The position numbers were made by a program, and so were the translations under genes. Of a stretch of 64,000 bases of DNA, positions 36,547 through 45,750 are shown piece after piece. Origin of the DNA: Gammaproteobacteria bacterium. Lineage in GTDB: Bacteria > Pseudomonadota > Gammaproteobacteria > Xanthomonadales > Wenzhouxiangellaceae. The stretch spans positions 1 through 64,000 of the forward strand of contig JAAAPE010000092.1 in assembly GCA_009908385.1 (NCBI GenBank), read 5' to 3'. Position 1 is the first letter of the stretch; the number at the start of each line of letters is the position of its first letter. The notes beneath the pieces are model-generated. The model saw nothing but the letters and a program-made list of their open reading frames with translations, was not told the DNA's origin and did not search any database.

Positions 36547-37056
36547 TCAGGCGTGCCCGGCGCGACGTCCGAGATAGAAGTGGATGGCGATCCAGTCGTA
36601 GAGCGCGTGGACGAGTATCGGCACCAGCAGGTTGCCGGTCCAGTGGTAGAGGAGGCCGAGATACAGGCCCATCAGGGTGGCGAGCGCCCAGTAGGCCATG
36701 GAGACGGCGTGCGCCGCGCCGAACAGGATCGAGGCGACCACCAGGCCGATCGCGGGAGACGACAGCTCGATCAGGCCGGCCTGGACGACGCCGCGAAACA
36801 ACAGCTCCTCGCCGATGCCCGCCAGCGCCGCAACGGCGACGACCGCGCCGGGCCAGGCGTTGCGAAACAGCAGTTGGAGAAAGCGGCGCACGAGTCCGGT
36901 CAGCTCGTCCGCCCACCGCCAGCGACCCGAGGGCAGGGCGAGCAGGCTCGCGGCGATCGGCATCGTGGCCGCCACGCCGATGGCCAGGGCCGTCCAGGAG
37001 AACTCAAAATCCTGCCAGGGTCGCAGGCCGAACAGCCAGGCCAGTCCGACGGCCAC
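36547..37056 (-). CDS. CPBP-family intramembrane metalloprotease (possibly 5'-extended)
   Basis: The 169-residue multi-pass protein has all CPBP (Rce1-like) motifs: EELLFRG, FGAAHAV and HALYDW. These residues coordinate zinc in the membrane. The family processes prenylated proteins in eukaryotes and is linked to bacteriocin immunity or maturation in bacteria. The only standard start in the frame is GTG at 37056, but it falls inside the first hydrophobic helix. In-frame sequence upstream (TRRARPLTTALAFQGGLIVV) reads as the missing first part of that helix. A CTG at 37116, overlapping the thiolase stop codon, could be the true start. Confidence 0.8.
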   Translation of the reverse strand: MAVGLAWLFGLRPWQDFEFSWTALAIGVAATMPIAASLLALPSGRWRWADELTGLVRRFLQLLFRNAWPGAVVAVAALAGIGEELLFRGVVQAGLIELSSPAIGLVVASILFGAAHAVSMAYWALATLMGLYLGLLYHWTGNLLVPILVHALYDWIAIHFYLGRRAGHA

Positions 37057-37112
37057 TACGATCAGGCCGCCCTGGAAGGCCAGGGCGGTCGTCAGCGGGC
37101 GCGCGCGACGGG

Positions 37113-38558
37113 TCAGTTCGACTCGTTCCCGGACGCCTCGCCGACTTGTTCGTCGCCGGACGGGGGCGCGGCCGTCTTGCGAGCCGCCTTCTTCTTGCCG
37201 GTCTTCTTCGACGCCTTCTTGCGGCTGCTCTTCTTGCGGGCGGTCTTCTTCGAGCCGCCACCGGAGCCGTTGTTGTCACGCTCGACAATCGCGGCAAGGC
37301 CCATGCCCCCGGCCGTGCACACGGAGATCAGCCCGCGGCCCGAGCCCGCTTTCTCGAGGACGTGCGCCAGCGTGCCGACGATCCGCGCGCCGGTGGCGGC
37401 GAACGGATGGCCGATCGCCACCGAACCGCCGTGGACGTTCATCTTGCTGCGGTCGATCGCGCCGAGCGCGCCGTCGAGTCCGAGCCGCTCGCGGCAGTAG
37501 GTCTCGTTCTCCCAGGCCTTGAGCGTGCACAGGACCTGCGCGGCGAAGGCCTCGTGGATCTCGTAGAAATCAAAATCCTGCAGGGCCAGCCCGGCACGCT
37601 GGAGCATTTCGGCCACGGCGACCGTCGGCGCCATCAGCAGGCCCTCGTCACCATCGACGTAGTCGACCGCGGCGGTGCGCGAATGGGTCAGCCAGGCCAG
37701 CACGGGCAGGTCGTGTTCGCGCACCCATTCCTCGGAGGCGAGCAGCACCGCGGCGGCGCCGTCCGACAGGGCGGTCGAGTTGCCGGCCGTCAGGGTGCCG
37801 TTCCTCGATCGGTCGAAAGCGGGCTTCAGGCTGGCCAGCTTCTCCATCGTCGTGTCCGGGCGCACGATGTTGTCGCGCACGACCCCGTTGAAGGGCTTGA
37901 CCAGGTCGTCGAAGAAACCCGAGTCCCAGGCTTCCGCGGCCTTCTGGTGGCTCTCCAGGGTGAGCTCGTCCTGTTCCTTGCGGCCGATGTTCCATTCGCG
38001 CGCCATGCGTTCGCAATGCTGTCCCATCGACAGCCCGGTTCGCGGCTCGGAATTGCGCGGCGGCTGCGGCGCCAGCTCGGAGAAGCTGAACCCCTTGAAG
38101 GCCTTCAGCTTCTGGCCGAAGGTCTTGGCCTTGTTGAGTTGCATCAGGCGCTGGGCGAATCGGCGCTTGAAAACGATCGGCACATCGGAGGTCGTGTCGG
38201 TGCCCCCGACGAGCGCGCACTCGATTTCCCCGGCCGCGATCTGGCTGCCGGCGAGCATGGCCGCCTGCAGACTCGTGCCGCAGGCCTGCTGCATGGTGAC
38301 CGCCGGCGTCAGCGGAGACAGCCCGGTCGACAGGACCGCTTCGCGCGCCAGGTTCCAGTCCTTCGAATGCGTCGTGACGGCACCGGCAATCACCTGGTCG
38401 AGCTTCTTGCCGGCCAGGCCGTAGCGATCGACCACGCCCCGGAAGGCCGCCGTCAGCATGTCGAGATTGGTCTGATCGGCATAAAGGCTGCCGGAGCGGC
38501 AGAACGGGATGCGGCTGCCGCCGACAATGGCGATTCGGCGCAGGTTCTTGTCGGGCAT
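37113..38558 (-). CDS. fadI: Acetyl-CoA acyltransferase (thiolase) with lysine-rich C-terminal tail
   Basis: The enzyme cleaves 3-ketoacyl-CoA in fatty acid beta-oxidation. Catalytic residues are visible: nucleophile Cys in QQACGTSLQ, His in GHPFAATG and second Cys in CTAGGMG, with the EIHEAFA motif. The core ends near residue 430. A 51-residue extension follows; it begins GSGGGS, then runs of KK/RKK/KKK separated by Ala, Ser and Thr (437-462, 15 basic residues in 26), then an acidic end. This resembles histone H1-like or AlgP-type tails and is not usual for thiolases. The start overlaps the stop of the upstream fadJ-like gene (TGATG). FadI-like is preferred because of length and partner. Confidence 0.9.
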   Translation of the reverse strand: MPDKNLRRIAIVGGSRIPFCRSGSLYADQTNLDMLTAAFRGVVDRYGLAGKKLDQVIAGAVTTHSKDWNLAREAVLSTGLSPLTPAVTMQQACGTSLQAAMLAGSQIAAGEIECALVGGTDTTSDVPIVFKRRFAQRLMQLNKAKTFGQKLKAFKGFSFSELAPQPPRNSEPRTGLSMGQHCERMAREWNIGRKEQDELTLESHQKAAEAWDSGFFDDLVKPFNGVVRDNIVRPDTTMEKLASLKPAFDRSRNGTLTAGNSTALSDGAAAVLLASEEWVREHDLPVLAWLTHSRTAAVDYVDGDEGLLMAPTVAVAEMLQRAGLALQDFDFYEIHEAFAAQVLCTLKAWENETYCRERLGLDGALGAIDRSKMNVHGGSVAIGHPFAATGARIVGTLAHVLEKAGSGRGLISVCTAGGMGLAAIVERDNNGSGGGSKKTARKKSSRKKASKKTGKKKAARKTAAPPSGDEQVGEASGNESN

Positions 38559-40543
38559 CAGGACGCCTCCTTGTCGGCTTGGGCGTTTTCGAGATAATGC
38601 ATCGGGCCACCGCGGAACGGCGCGAAGCCGGTGCCGAAGATCATGCCGGCATCGAGCAGGTCCTTGTCTTCAACGACCCCGTCGTCCAGGCAGGACCGGC
38701 ATTCGTCGAAATAGGGCTGCATGAGCTGTTCGGCCAGCTTGTCGAGATCGTGGCCCTGGTGCGCGTCCTTGTCGCGCTCGGGTTTGCCGTCCTTCCAGCG
38801 ATAGAAGCCCTCACCCGACTTCTTGCCCAGCTTGCCGGCCTCGACCATCTCCTCGAGCACCTTGCGGTCTTCGCCGGCGTCGTCGCCCATGAGCGTCTTG
38901 ATCACGCCCAGCCCGACGTCGAGGCCGACGGTGTCGGCCAGCTCGACCGGACCCATCGGCATGCCGAATCGTTCGGCCGCCTTGTCGAGCGCTTCCTTGG
39001 GCACGCCTTCGCGATGCATCTTCATGGCGTTGCGCATGTACGGGGCCAGGACGCGGTTGACCAGGAAGCCGGGCGTGGACGTGACCGGCAGGGCGTACTT
39101 GCCGATCTGCGTGGCAAAGCTCGATCCGTCATCGACCCGGCCGGAATCGGACAGTTTGGCGTCGTAGACGACTTCGACCAGCGGCATCTTCGCCACCGGG
39201 TTGAAGAAGTGCAGCCCGATCAGCCGGGAGGGGTTGTCGAACACGTCGGCCAGTTCGGACAGGGGGATCGCCGAGGTGTTGGTCGCCACCAGCGCACGCC
39301 GCGGTGCTTCCTTGTTGATGCGCTTGAACAGCTCGCGCTTGGCGTCGCGGTCCTCGAAGATGGCCTCGATGATGACGTCGGCCCGGCGAATGCCGGCGCC
39401 CTCGACATCGGCCAGCAGCCGGCTGCGACCGGCGGCTACGGCGGTCGGCGTCTTTAGCTTGCGCTTGAACAGCTTCGCGGCGCGCTTGAGTGCCGGCTCG
39501 ATATACTTCAGTTCGCGGTCCTGGAGCGTGACCTCCATGCCGCGCGATGCGCACCATGCGGCGATGTCGCCGCCCATCACGCCAGCGCCGATGACGTGCA
39601 CGCGACGCGCCTTGAAATCGCTGCGCTTGCCCTGCGCCTTGAGCGATTCCATCAGCCGGAACACGCGCCGCAGGTTGCGCGAGGTGTCGCCGGCCAGCAG
39701 GCGGGGCACCTCCTCGGCTTCGATGCGGATCATGCCCGCGGCGGAGTCGCCCGCCGCCTCGAAGGCGTCGATCAGGGCATAGGGCGCGGGATAGTGTTCC
39801 TTGCGCGCCTTCGCGGCGGTCTGCTTTCGCATCTGGCCGGCGAGGAACTTGCGCACGGCGCCCCAGGTGGTCGCGCGTGCGATCAGGCCGGGGCGTCGCG
39901 ACTTGCGCTTCTTGAGCACGGCGTTGCGCGCCGCCCAGCGCAGCGAACCGTGCTGGTCCACCGTCTGGTCGACGAGGCCCTGGGCCTTGGCGGCCCGGGC
40001 TCGGAGCATCTTGCCCGTGAGCATGATCTGCATGGCCTGGAGGCCACCCATTTCCCGGATGCTGCGACCGGAGCCGCCGAAGCCGGGGTAGATGCCGAGG
40101 TTGACCTCCGGAAACCCGATGCGCGTGTGATCGGCGTCGAGGGCGATCCGGTAGTCGAAGCACAGCGACAGTTCCAGCCCGCCGCCGAGACAATAGCCTT
40201 CGAAGGCGACGACCGTCGGGAAGGGCAGGTCCTCGATCCGCTGGAACAGCTTGTGAACGTTGCGGACGTTGCTGCGCAGCTCCTCGACGTCGTCGGTGGC
40301 GTCGAACTCGCGCACGTCGGCGCCGACGATGAAGGACTTCGGCTTGCCCGACATCAGCACCAGGCCGGTCGGATGATCGGCTTCGAGCCGGCCGATGATG
40401 GACTCGAGTTCCTCGAGCACGACCGAGCCCAGGCTGTTGACCTTTTCGTCGTCGCGGTCGAGGTAGAGCCAGGCGATGCCGTCGAGATCGGATTCCAGCC
40501 GCCAGTGCCTGCCGGCGCTGCTTTGCGAGGCGGTTGATGCCAT
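38558..40543 (-). CDS. fadJ: Fatty acid oxidation complex alpha subunit (enoyl-CoA hydratase/3-hydroxyacyl-CoA dehydrogenase)
   Basis: The 661-residue bifunctional protein has an N-terminal crotonase domain (about 10-260) with GYCLGGGLELSL and GFPEVNLGIYPGFGG, which contain the two catalytic glutamates. A linker and a 3-hydroxyacyl-CoA dehydrogenase follow, with NAD loop GAGVMGG, catalytic-region HFFNPV and the C-terminal helical domains. It hydrates enoyl-CoA and oxidises the product for the adjacent thiolase. ATG at 40543 has GGAG nine bases upstream and is preferred; ATG at 40558 adds five residues. The order alpha-beta on one strand matches fadJI. Confidence 0.92.
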   Translation of the reverse strand: MASTASQSSAGRHWRLESDLDGIAWLYLDRDDEKVNSLGSVVLEELESIIGRLEADHPTGLVLMSGKPKSFIVGADVREFDATDDVEELRSNVRNVHKLFQRIEDLPFPTVVAFEGYCLGGGLELSLCFDYRIALDADHTRIGFPEVNLGIYPGFGGSGRSIREMGGLQAMQIMLTGKMLRARAAKAQGLVDQTVDQHGSLRWAARNAVLKKRKSRRPGLIARATTWGAVRKFLAGQMRKQTAAKARKEHYPAPYALIDAFEAAGDSAAGMIRIEAEEVPRLLAGDTSRNLRRVFRLMESLKAQGKRSDFKARRVHVIGAGVMGGDIAAWCASRGMEVTLQDRELKYIEPALKRAAKLFKRKLKTPTAVAAGRSRLLADVEGAGIRRADVIIEAIFEDRDAKRELFKRINKEAPRRALVATNTSAIPLSELADVFDNPSRLIGLHFFNPVAKMPLVEVVYDAKLSDSGRVDDGSSFATQIGKYALPVTSTPGFLVNRVLAPYMRNAMKMHREGVPKEALDKAAERFGMPMGPVELADTVGLDVGLGVIKTLMGDDAGEDRKVLEEMVEAGKLGKKSGEGFYRWKDGKPERDKDAHQGHDLDKLAEQLMQPYFDECRSCLDDGVVEDKDLLDAGMIFGTGFAPFRGGPMHYLENAQADKEAS

Positions 40544-40617
40544 CCGGAAGTACTCCATTCTGGTGCGTATGGTTAGCTTATCACCATGCTTGCCGCCTTG
40601 TGTCGGCGCCCGTCGAT

Positions 40618-41208
40618 TCAGGGCACCTCGACGCCGAAGTGCTGGAGCAGGCTCACCACCCGGGTCAGGGGCAGGCCGACGAGCGCGGTCGGGTCGTCGC
40701 TGCTGATTCGCTCGGCGAGGCTGATGCCCAGCGCTTCGCTTTTCATGGCGCCGGCACAGTCGAAGGGACGGTCGGCATCGACGTAGCGCTCGATGCGCTC
40801 CCGCTCGAGCGCGCGCATCGCGACCGAGGTCGGGACCAGGTCGACGTGCTCGTCGGGCCCGGACCGGACGCACACGGCGGTATGGAAAACGATTTCCTCG
40901 CCGCTGCAAAAAGCGAGCTGCTCGACCGCCCGCTTGCGATCACCCGGCTTGCCGAGGAGGCGGCCGCGGCATTCGGCAACCTGGTCGGAGCCGATCACGA
41001 TGGCGTCGGGCCGTGCCTGCGCCACGGCCGCGGCCTTGGCCCGGGCCAGACGCATCGCGAGTTCGCGGCCCGATTCGCCGTCCAGCGGCGATTCGTCGAC
41101 GTCCGGGGAGGACCGCTCGAATTCGAGCCCCAGCCGCGCGAGGAGTTCGGCTCGGTAGGGGGAGCTGGAAGCGAGGATCAGGCGGGGCTGTGAGCGCTTT
41201 TCGTTCAT
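40618..41208 (-). CDS. yceF: Maf-family nucleotide pyrophosphatase (YceF type)
   Basis: The 196-residue protein begins with LILASSSPYRAELLARLGL, the Maf signature, and has GSDQVAECRGRLLGKPGD and the DDPTALVGLPL end motif. Maf proteins hydrolyse modified or non-canonical nucleoside triphosphates; the YceF branch acts on 7-methyl-GTP. The position divergent from yceD-rpmF supports the YceF assignment. The start at 41208 was chosen because the ASSSPYR strand follows a short leader. Confidence 0.93.
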   Translation of the reverse strand: MNEKRSQPRLILASSSPYRAELLARLGLEFERSSPDVDESPLDGESGRELAMRLARAKAAAVAQARPDAIVIGSDQVAECRGRLLGKPGDRKRAVEQLAFCSGEEIVFHTAVCVRSGPDEHVDLVPTSVAMRALERERIERYVDADRPFDCAGAMKSEALGISLAERISSDDPTALVGLPLTRVVSLLQHFGVEVP

Positions 41209-41221
41209 GCGTTGGAAGCTG

Positions 41222-41248
41222 TTGCAGAGGCAATTGCAGTGGTACAAT
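41222..41248 (+). promoter_or_regulatory. Candidate promoter of the yceD-rpmF-plsX-fab cluster
   Basis: TTGCAG at 41222-41227 and TACAAT at 41243-41248 are separated by 15 bp, just upstream of yceD (ATG 41258). The -10 is close to consensus but the spacer is short, so the -35 assignment is weak. A transcript from here would have a very short leader. Confidence 0.3.
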
Positions 41249-41257
41249 GCTCGGCTT

Positions 41258-41779
41258 ATGTCGCGAGACTTTCCAGACTGGATCGATCCGGACAAGGCGG
41301 CTGCGGCCGGCCGGGAGTTCAGCGGAACGGTTCCGTTGTCCCGACTCCGGCGCCTGGACGGCATGATAGCCGATCCGGGGTCGGCCGAAATCGCCTTCGA
41401 AGTGATGTTCGGTCTGGACGATCAGCGCGAGGTGCGGGTCGACGTGCACGTCAGTGGCCGCGTGCCGTTGCGCTGCCAGCGTTCGCTGCGCCTGTTCTGG
41501 CACGCGATCGACAGTCGTTCGACGGTCGGCATCGTGCCGGACGATCGGGCGGCCGATCGACTGCCGGAAGACTACGAGCCGCTGCTGTGCCCGGACCGGA
41601 AGGTCGAGTTGGTCAGGCTGATCGGCGAGGAAGTGCTGCTCGGGCTGCCGTTGGTGCCCATCGATCCGGATTCGAGCCGGGTGGGTGGCGACGAACGGCC
41701 GCCGGACACGCATCGGCCGTTCGCCGAGCTGGCGGAAATGCGCAAGCGTCGCGACACGGACAACGATCAAGGAGATTGA
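41258..41779 (+). CDS. yceD: YceD family protein (DUF177)
   Basis: The 173-residue protein sits immediately before rpmF, as in most bacteria. Family features are the PLSRLRRL opening after a short N terminus, the VHVSGRVPLRCQRSLRLF segment (usually with cysteines; here one remains) and LVRLIGEEVLLGLPLVPID. YceD is linked to 23S rRNA folding or stability in some organisms. The start at 41258 (MSRDFPDWID) was preferred over the longer frame, whose first codons overlap maf. Confidence 0.92.
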   Translation: MSRDFPDWIDPDKAAAAGREFSGTVPLSRLRRLDGMIADPGSAEIAFEVMFGLDDQREVRVDVHVSGRVPLRCQRSLRLFWHAIDSRSTVGIVPDDRAADRLPEDYEPLLCPDRKVELVRLIGEEVLLGLPLVPIDPDSSRVGGDERPPDTHRPFAELAEMRKRRDTDNDQGD

Positions 41780-41782
41780 GAA

Positions 41783-41995
41783 ATGGCTGTTCAAAAGAGT
41801 CGCAAGACCCCGTCGAAGCGCGGCATGCGCCGTTCGCACGACCGCCTGACCGGCCCCGCGCTGTCGGAAGAGCGGAGCACCGGCGAAGTCCACCGTCGCC
41901 ACCACGTTTCCGCCGAGGGTTTCTACCGCGGCCGGCAGGTCGTGGAAGTCGCGCCGGAAATCGACGAAGAGGATCTCGAGGAAGCCCAGGGCTGA
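41783..41995 (+). CDS. rpmF: 50S ribosomal protein L32
   Basis: A 70-residue ribosomal protein beginning [20 protein letters not shown], diagnostic of L32. It lacks the zinc-binding cysteine pairs seen in some L32 proteins, so it is a C-minus form. The gene lies three bases after yceD and has a good ribosome site (AAGGAG). Its co-location with plsX and fabH is widely conserved. Confidence 0.98.
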   Translation: MAVQKSRKTPSKRGMRRSHDRLTGPALSEERSTGEVHRRHHVSAEGFYRGRQVVEVAPEIDEEDLEEAQG

Positions 41996-42014
41996 AGCCC
42001 GGGGCGGATCCGTT

Positions 42015-43010
42015 TTGGGTCAGCAGCGCACGACGATCGCCGTTGACGCGGTGAGTGGCGACGGCGGGCCCGAAACGGTCCTCGCCGCCGCCCGCCTGGC
42101 GCTCGCCAACGATCCGGACGTCCTGCTGCGGCTGGTCGTCGATCCCGCGGGTGCCGGACGGCTTTCGGCCTTCGGCCTCGACCGGGACGAGCGTGTCGAA
42201 ATCGTCGAGGCCGGGCACGTGCTGCCGATGGACGTCGGCACGTCCCAGGCCATTCGGCGCGGACCGGGCAGCAGCATGCAGCTGGCGCTCGAGGAGGTCG
42301 AGAGCGGTCGCGCCGGGGCGATGGTCAGCGGCGGCAACACCGGTGCCCTCATGGCGCTTGGCCGGCAGTGCCTCGGCATGCTGCCCGGCGTGGAACGGCC
42401 CGCGCTGATGGCGGCCCTGCCTTCTGTCGACGCATCGGTCTGGGTGCTCGACCTGGGGGCGAACGTCGGCGTCAACGCCCATCGATTGTGCGAGTTCGCC
42501 CAGCTCGGCAGCACGGCCGTTCGGGTGTTGACCGGCCGCCGGCCGCGAATCGGCGTGCTCAACATCGCGCGCGAGCCGGGCAAGGGCCCGGATGTCGTGC
42601 GCGAGGCCGCCCGGCTGATCGAGGCCCAGCCCGGACTCGAGCTGTCCGGTTTCGTGGAAGCCGACCAGCTCTTCGCCGGAGCGGTCGACCTGGTGGTCTG
42701 CGACGGGTTCGCCGGCAATGTCCTGCTCAAGGGAGCCGAAGGCATGGCCCGGTTGATGTTCGGTCAGCTGAGCAAGGGGCTCACCGGATTGCCGGGGCTG
42801 ATCTGTCGCCGTGCGGTCGCCAGGCTGTATGACAGACTCGAGCCATCCCGGCATAATGGGGCGCCGCTGCTGGGCGTCCGCGGCATCGTCATCAAGAGTC
42901 ACGGAGGCGCCTGCGAACGCGGATTCGCCTCGGCCATCGAGCTGGCAGCCCTGGAGGCGCGGCGAAACCTGATTCCGGAGCTCGAAGACGCGCTCTGGGG
43001 CAGCGACTGA
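42015..43010 (+). CDS. plsX: Phosphate acyltransferase PlsX
   Basis: PlsX converts acyl-ACP to acyl-phosphate, the first step of phospholipid synthesis in the PlsX/PlsY route. The 331-residue protein has [24 protein letters not shown] and [11 protein letters not shown] family segments. The usual DAMGGDxGP opening reads DAVSGDGGP here. The only reasonable start is TTG at 42015, giving [12 protein letters not shown], with a GGGGCGGA stretch upstream. Confidence 0.95.
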   Translation: MGQQRTTIAVDAVSGDGGPETVLAAARLALANDPDVLLRLVVDPAGAGRLSAFGLDRDERVEIVEAGHVLPMDVGTSQAIRRGPGSSMQLALEEVESGRAGAMVSGGNTGALMALGRQCLGMLPGVERPALMAALPSVDASVWVLDLGANVGVNAHRLCEFAQLGSTAVRVLTGRRPRIGVLNIAREPGKGPDVVREAARLIEAQPGLELSGFVEADQLFAGAVDLVVCDGFAGNVLLKGAEGMARLMFGQLSKGLTGLPGLICRRAVARLYDRLEPSRHNGAPLLGVRGIVIKSHGGACERGFASAIELAALEARRNLIPELEDALWGSD

Positions 43011-43029
43011 TCGAAATACGGGAAGCAGC

Positions 43030-43995
43030 ATGTACGCGCGCATCATCGGAACCGGCCGTTATCTGCCCGAGAAGATCCTCACCAACAAGGATCTCGAGCG
43101 CATGGTCGACACGAGTGACCAGTGGATCCAGGAGCGCACCGGGATCCGCCAACGCCATGTCGCCGCCGAAGGCCAGACGACCTGTGACCTGGCCGAACAG
43201 GCGGCGCTCCAGGCGATGGAAGACGCCGGGCTCAAGCCCGCCGACATCGACCTGTTGCTGGTCGGAACGACCACGCCGGACCTCATCTTCCCGTCGACCG
43301 CCTGCCTGTTGCAGCATCGGCTGGGCATGGCCGAGTGCGGCGCCTTCGACGTCAACGCCGCCTGCTCGGGCTTCATCTACGCCCTGTCGGTCGCCGATCA
43401 GTACATCCGCAACGGCACGGCGCGCAACGTCCTCGTCATCGGTGCCGAAACGCTCACGCGCATGCTCGACTGGAACGATCGTTCCACCTGCGTGCTGTTC
43501 GGTGACGGTGCGGGGGCGGCCGTGCTGACGGCGGACGAAAACCCCGGCATCATGTCGACCCACATTCACGCCAATGGCGGCTACAGCGACCTGCTCAAGG
43601 TCGACGTGGGCGTGTCGCGAGGCTTCCGGGCCGAGGAGCGCGGCGGCGTGTCGGTCTCGATGAAGGGCAACGAGGTCTTCAAGGTGGCGGTCAACACGCT
43701 CGGCCGCATCGTCGACGAAACGCTCGCGGCCAACGAGCTCGACAAGGAAGACCTCGACTGGCTGATTCCGCACCAGGCCAACCTGCGCATCATCAAGGCC
43801 ACCGCGAAGAAGCTCAAGATGTCGATGGACCAGGTCGTGGTGACGGTCGACCGTCACGGCAACACCTCGGCGGCGTCCGTACCCATGGCGCTCGACGAGG
43901 CATTGCGCAGCGGGCGCATCCAGCGGGGAGACAAGCTGCTGCTGGAAGCCTTCGGCGGCGGCTTCACCTGGGGCGCGGCCCTGATCGCCTACTGA
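43030..43995 (+). CDS. fabH: 3-oxoacyl-ACP synthase III (FabH)
   Basis: FabH starts each fatty acid chain by condensing acetyl-CoA with malonyl-ACP. The 321-residue enzyme shows the catalytic Cys112 in NAACSGF, His in PHQANLRI and Asn in HGNTSAASV. It follows plsX by 19 bp. Confidence 0.98.
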   Translation: MYARIIGTGRYLPEKILTNKDLERMVDTSDQWIQERTGIRQRHVAAEGQTTCDLAEQAALQAMEDAGLKPADIDLLLVGTTTPDLIFPSTACLLQHRLGMAECGAFDVNAACSGFIYALSVADQYIRNGTARNVLVIGAETLTRMLDWNDRSTCVLFGDGAGAAVLTADENPGIMSTHIHANGGYSDLLKVDVGVSRGFRAEERGGVSVSMKGNEVFKVAVNTLGRIVDETLAANELDKEDLDWLIPHQANLRIIKATAKKLKMSMDQVVVTVDRHGNTSAASVPMALDEALRSGRIQRGDKLLLEAFGGGFTWGAALIAY

Positions 43996-44056
43996 TCGCC
44001 GTTCCGGCGCTCGATTTCATTCTTCTAACATGCATGCCATCGCCAGGGGAGGACGC

Positions 44057-45001
44057 ATGACGGATTTTGCATTGCTGTTTCCGGGCCAGGGCTCTCAATC
44101 GGTCGGGATGCTGGCCGGCCTGGCCGAGAGGCACGATCGCATTCGAAGTACTTTCGAGGAAGCATCCGAGGTGCTCGGAACCGACCTTTGGCAGCGGGTC
44201 ACCGAGGGTCCGGACACCGAACTCAATCGCACCGAAGTCACGCAACCGGCCGTGCTGGCCGGATCGGTCGCGGTCTGGCGGGTCTGGAAAGACCTGGGTG
44301 GGCCCGCTCCGGCGCGGCTGGCCGGTCACAGCCTGGGCGAATACTCGGCCCTGGTCGTCGCCGGCGCCCTGGACTTCTCCACGGCGGTCGCCCTGGTGGC
44401 CGAGCGGGGACGCCAGATGCAGGCGGCCGTGCCCGAAGGCGTGGGGGCCATGGCCGCCATTCTCGGGCTCGAGGACGAAGTGGTGGCCGCGATCTGTCGA
44501 GAAGTGGCGGAGGATCAGGTGGTGGTGCCGGCCAACCACAACTCGCCCGGACAGATCGTCATCGCCGGTCACGCCGCGGCGGTCGAGCGCGCACTGCACA
44601 AATGCAGCGAGGCCGGCGCGCGCCGCGCGGTGAAGCTGCCCGTCAGCGTGCCCTCGCACAGCCCGCTCATGCAGCCGGCGGCCGAAGCGATGCGCGAGAT
44701 TCTCGCCGGCACCGAGATCCGCGAGCCTTCGGTCCCGGTCGTCCACAACTGCGACGTCGCCGTTCACGACGACGCGCAAGGCATCCGCGAGGCCCTGGTC
44801 GCCCAGCTGACCGCGCCGGTTCGCTGGACCGAGTCGGTGCGGGCCATATGCGAGACGGGTATCATGGACCTCGCCGAATGCGGTCCGGGCAAGGTGCTGT
44901 GCGGCCTCGGTCGCCGCATCGAACGGCAGGCGCGCTGGGTGGCGCTGGAAAGCCCGGAAACGCTCGAGGAAACGATCAGGAGTTTCGAGGAGTCGGAATG
45001 A
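44057..45001 (+). CDS. fabD: Malonyl-CoA:ACP transacylase (FabD)
   Basis: FabD loads malonate onto acyl carrier protein. The 314-residue sequence has LLFPGQGSQSVGML at the N terminus, the nucleophile in GHSLGEYSALVV and the catalytic His in VPSHSPLM. ATG at 44057 has GGGGAGGA upstream, favouring it over the frame start at 44030. Its stop overlaps the fabG start. Confidence 0.98.
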   Translation: MTDFALLFPGQGSQSVGMLAGLAERHDRIRSTFEEASEVLGTDLWQRVTEGPDTELNRTEVTQPAVLAGSVAVWRVWKDLGGPAPARLAGHSLGEYSALVVAGALDFSTAVALVAERGRQMQAAVPEGVGAMAAILGLEDEVVAAICREVAEDQVVVPANHNSPGQIVIAGHAAAVERALHKCSEAGARRAVKLPVSVPSHSPLMQPAAEAMREILAGTEIREPSVPVVHNCDVAVHDDAQGIREALVAQLTAPVRWTESVRAICETGIMDLAECGPGKVLCGLGRRIERQARWVALESPETLEETIRSFEESE

Positions 45002-45750
45002 TGACGCCCGATACGGCGAACCGAATCGAAGGCCGCGTGGTTCTGGTGACCGGCGCGAGCCGTGGGATCGGCCAGGCCACGGCCGACTGGCTCAAGGCGA
45101 TGGGCGGCGAGGTATTCGGCACCGCGACATCCGACGCCGGCGCCGAGCGAATCTCGGCGCGGCTGGGTGAAGGCCGGGGCCTTGTTCTGGACGTCACCGA
45201 TCCCGACGCCATCACCGACGCGGTGGCGACCGTGAACGATCGCGCCGGAGCGGTCACGGTGCTGGTCAACAATGCCGCGATCACGCGCGATCAGCTTCTC
45301 ATGCGCCTCAAGGACGACGACTGGGATGCGGTGCTCGACACCAATCTTCGCGGCGTCATGCGCATGACCCGGGCGTGCCTGCGCGGCATGCTCAAGGCGA
45401 AGTTCGGTCGCATCATCAGCATCTCCTCGGTGGTCGGCTACAGCGGCAATCCGGGGCAGAGCAACTACGCCGCGGCGAAGGCCGGCCTGGCAGGGTTCTC
45501 GCGCTCGGTCGCCCACGAACTGGGCAGCCGGGGCATCACGTCCAACGTCGTGGCGCCGGGATTCATCGAAACCGACATGACGGCCGAGCTCGACGACAAG
45601 CAGCGACAGCGGCTGACCGACTCGATTCCGCTGGCGCGACTGGGCGGCGTCGAGGACGTCGCCGCGGCCGTCGGCTTCCTGGCCTCCGGGGCCAGCGCGT
45701 ACGTGACCGGCCAGACGCTGCACGTCAACGGCGGCATGTACATGACGTAA
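44998..45750 (+). CDS. fabG: 3-oxoacyl-ACP reductase (FabG)
   Basis: FabG is the NADPH-dependent reductase of the elongation cycle. The 250-residue SDR has TGASRGIG, NNAAITRD and the Ser-Tyr-Lys triad in SISSVVGYSGNPGQSNYAAAKAG positions. Two ATG codons are adjacent (44998 and 45001), with GAGGAG upstream. The gene overlaps fabD. Confidence 0.97.
   Translation: MMTPDTANRIEGRVVLVTGASRGIGQATADWLKAMGGEVFGTATSDAGAERISARLGEGRGLVLDVTDPDAITDAVATVNDRAGAVTVLVNNAAITRDQLLMRLKDDDWDAVLDTNLRGVMRMTRACLRGMLKAKFGRIISISSVVGYSGNPGQSNYAAAKAGLAGFSRSVAHELGSRGITSNVVAPGFIETDMTAELDDKQRQRLTDSIPLARLGGVEDVAAAVGFLASGASAYVTGQTLHVNGGMYMT

Noticed and set aside
34903-37500. 865-codon open frame running antisense across the kinase, the CPBP gene and the thiolase end
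   Set aside because: It crosses three good genes, has His/Asp/Arg-rich low-information sequence and no motif; a GC-skew shadow.
36501-38597. 698-codon plus-strand open frame
   Set aside because: Antisense to the thiolase with arginine-rich composition; no domain pattern.
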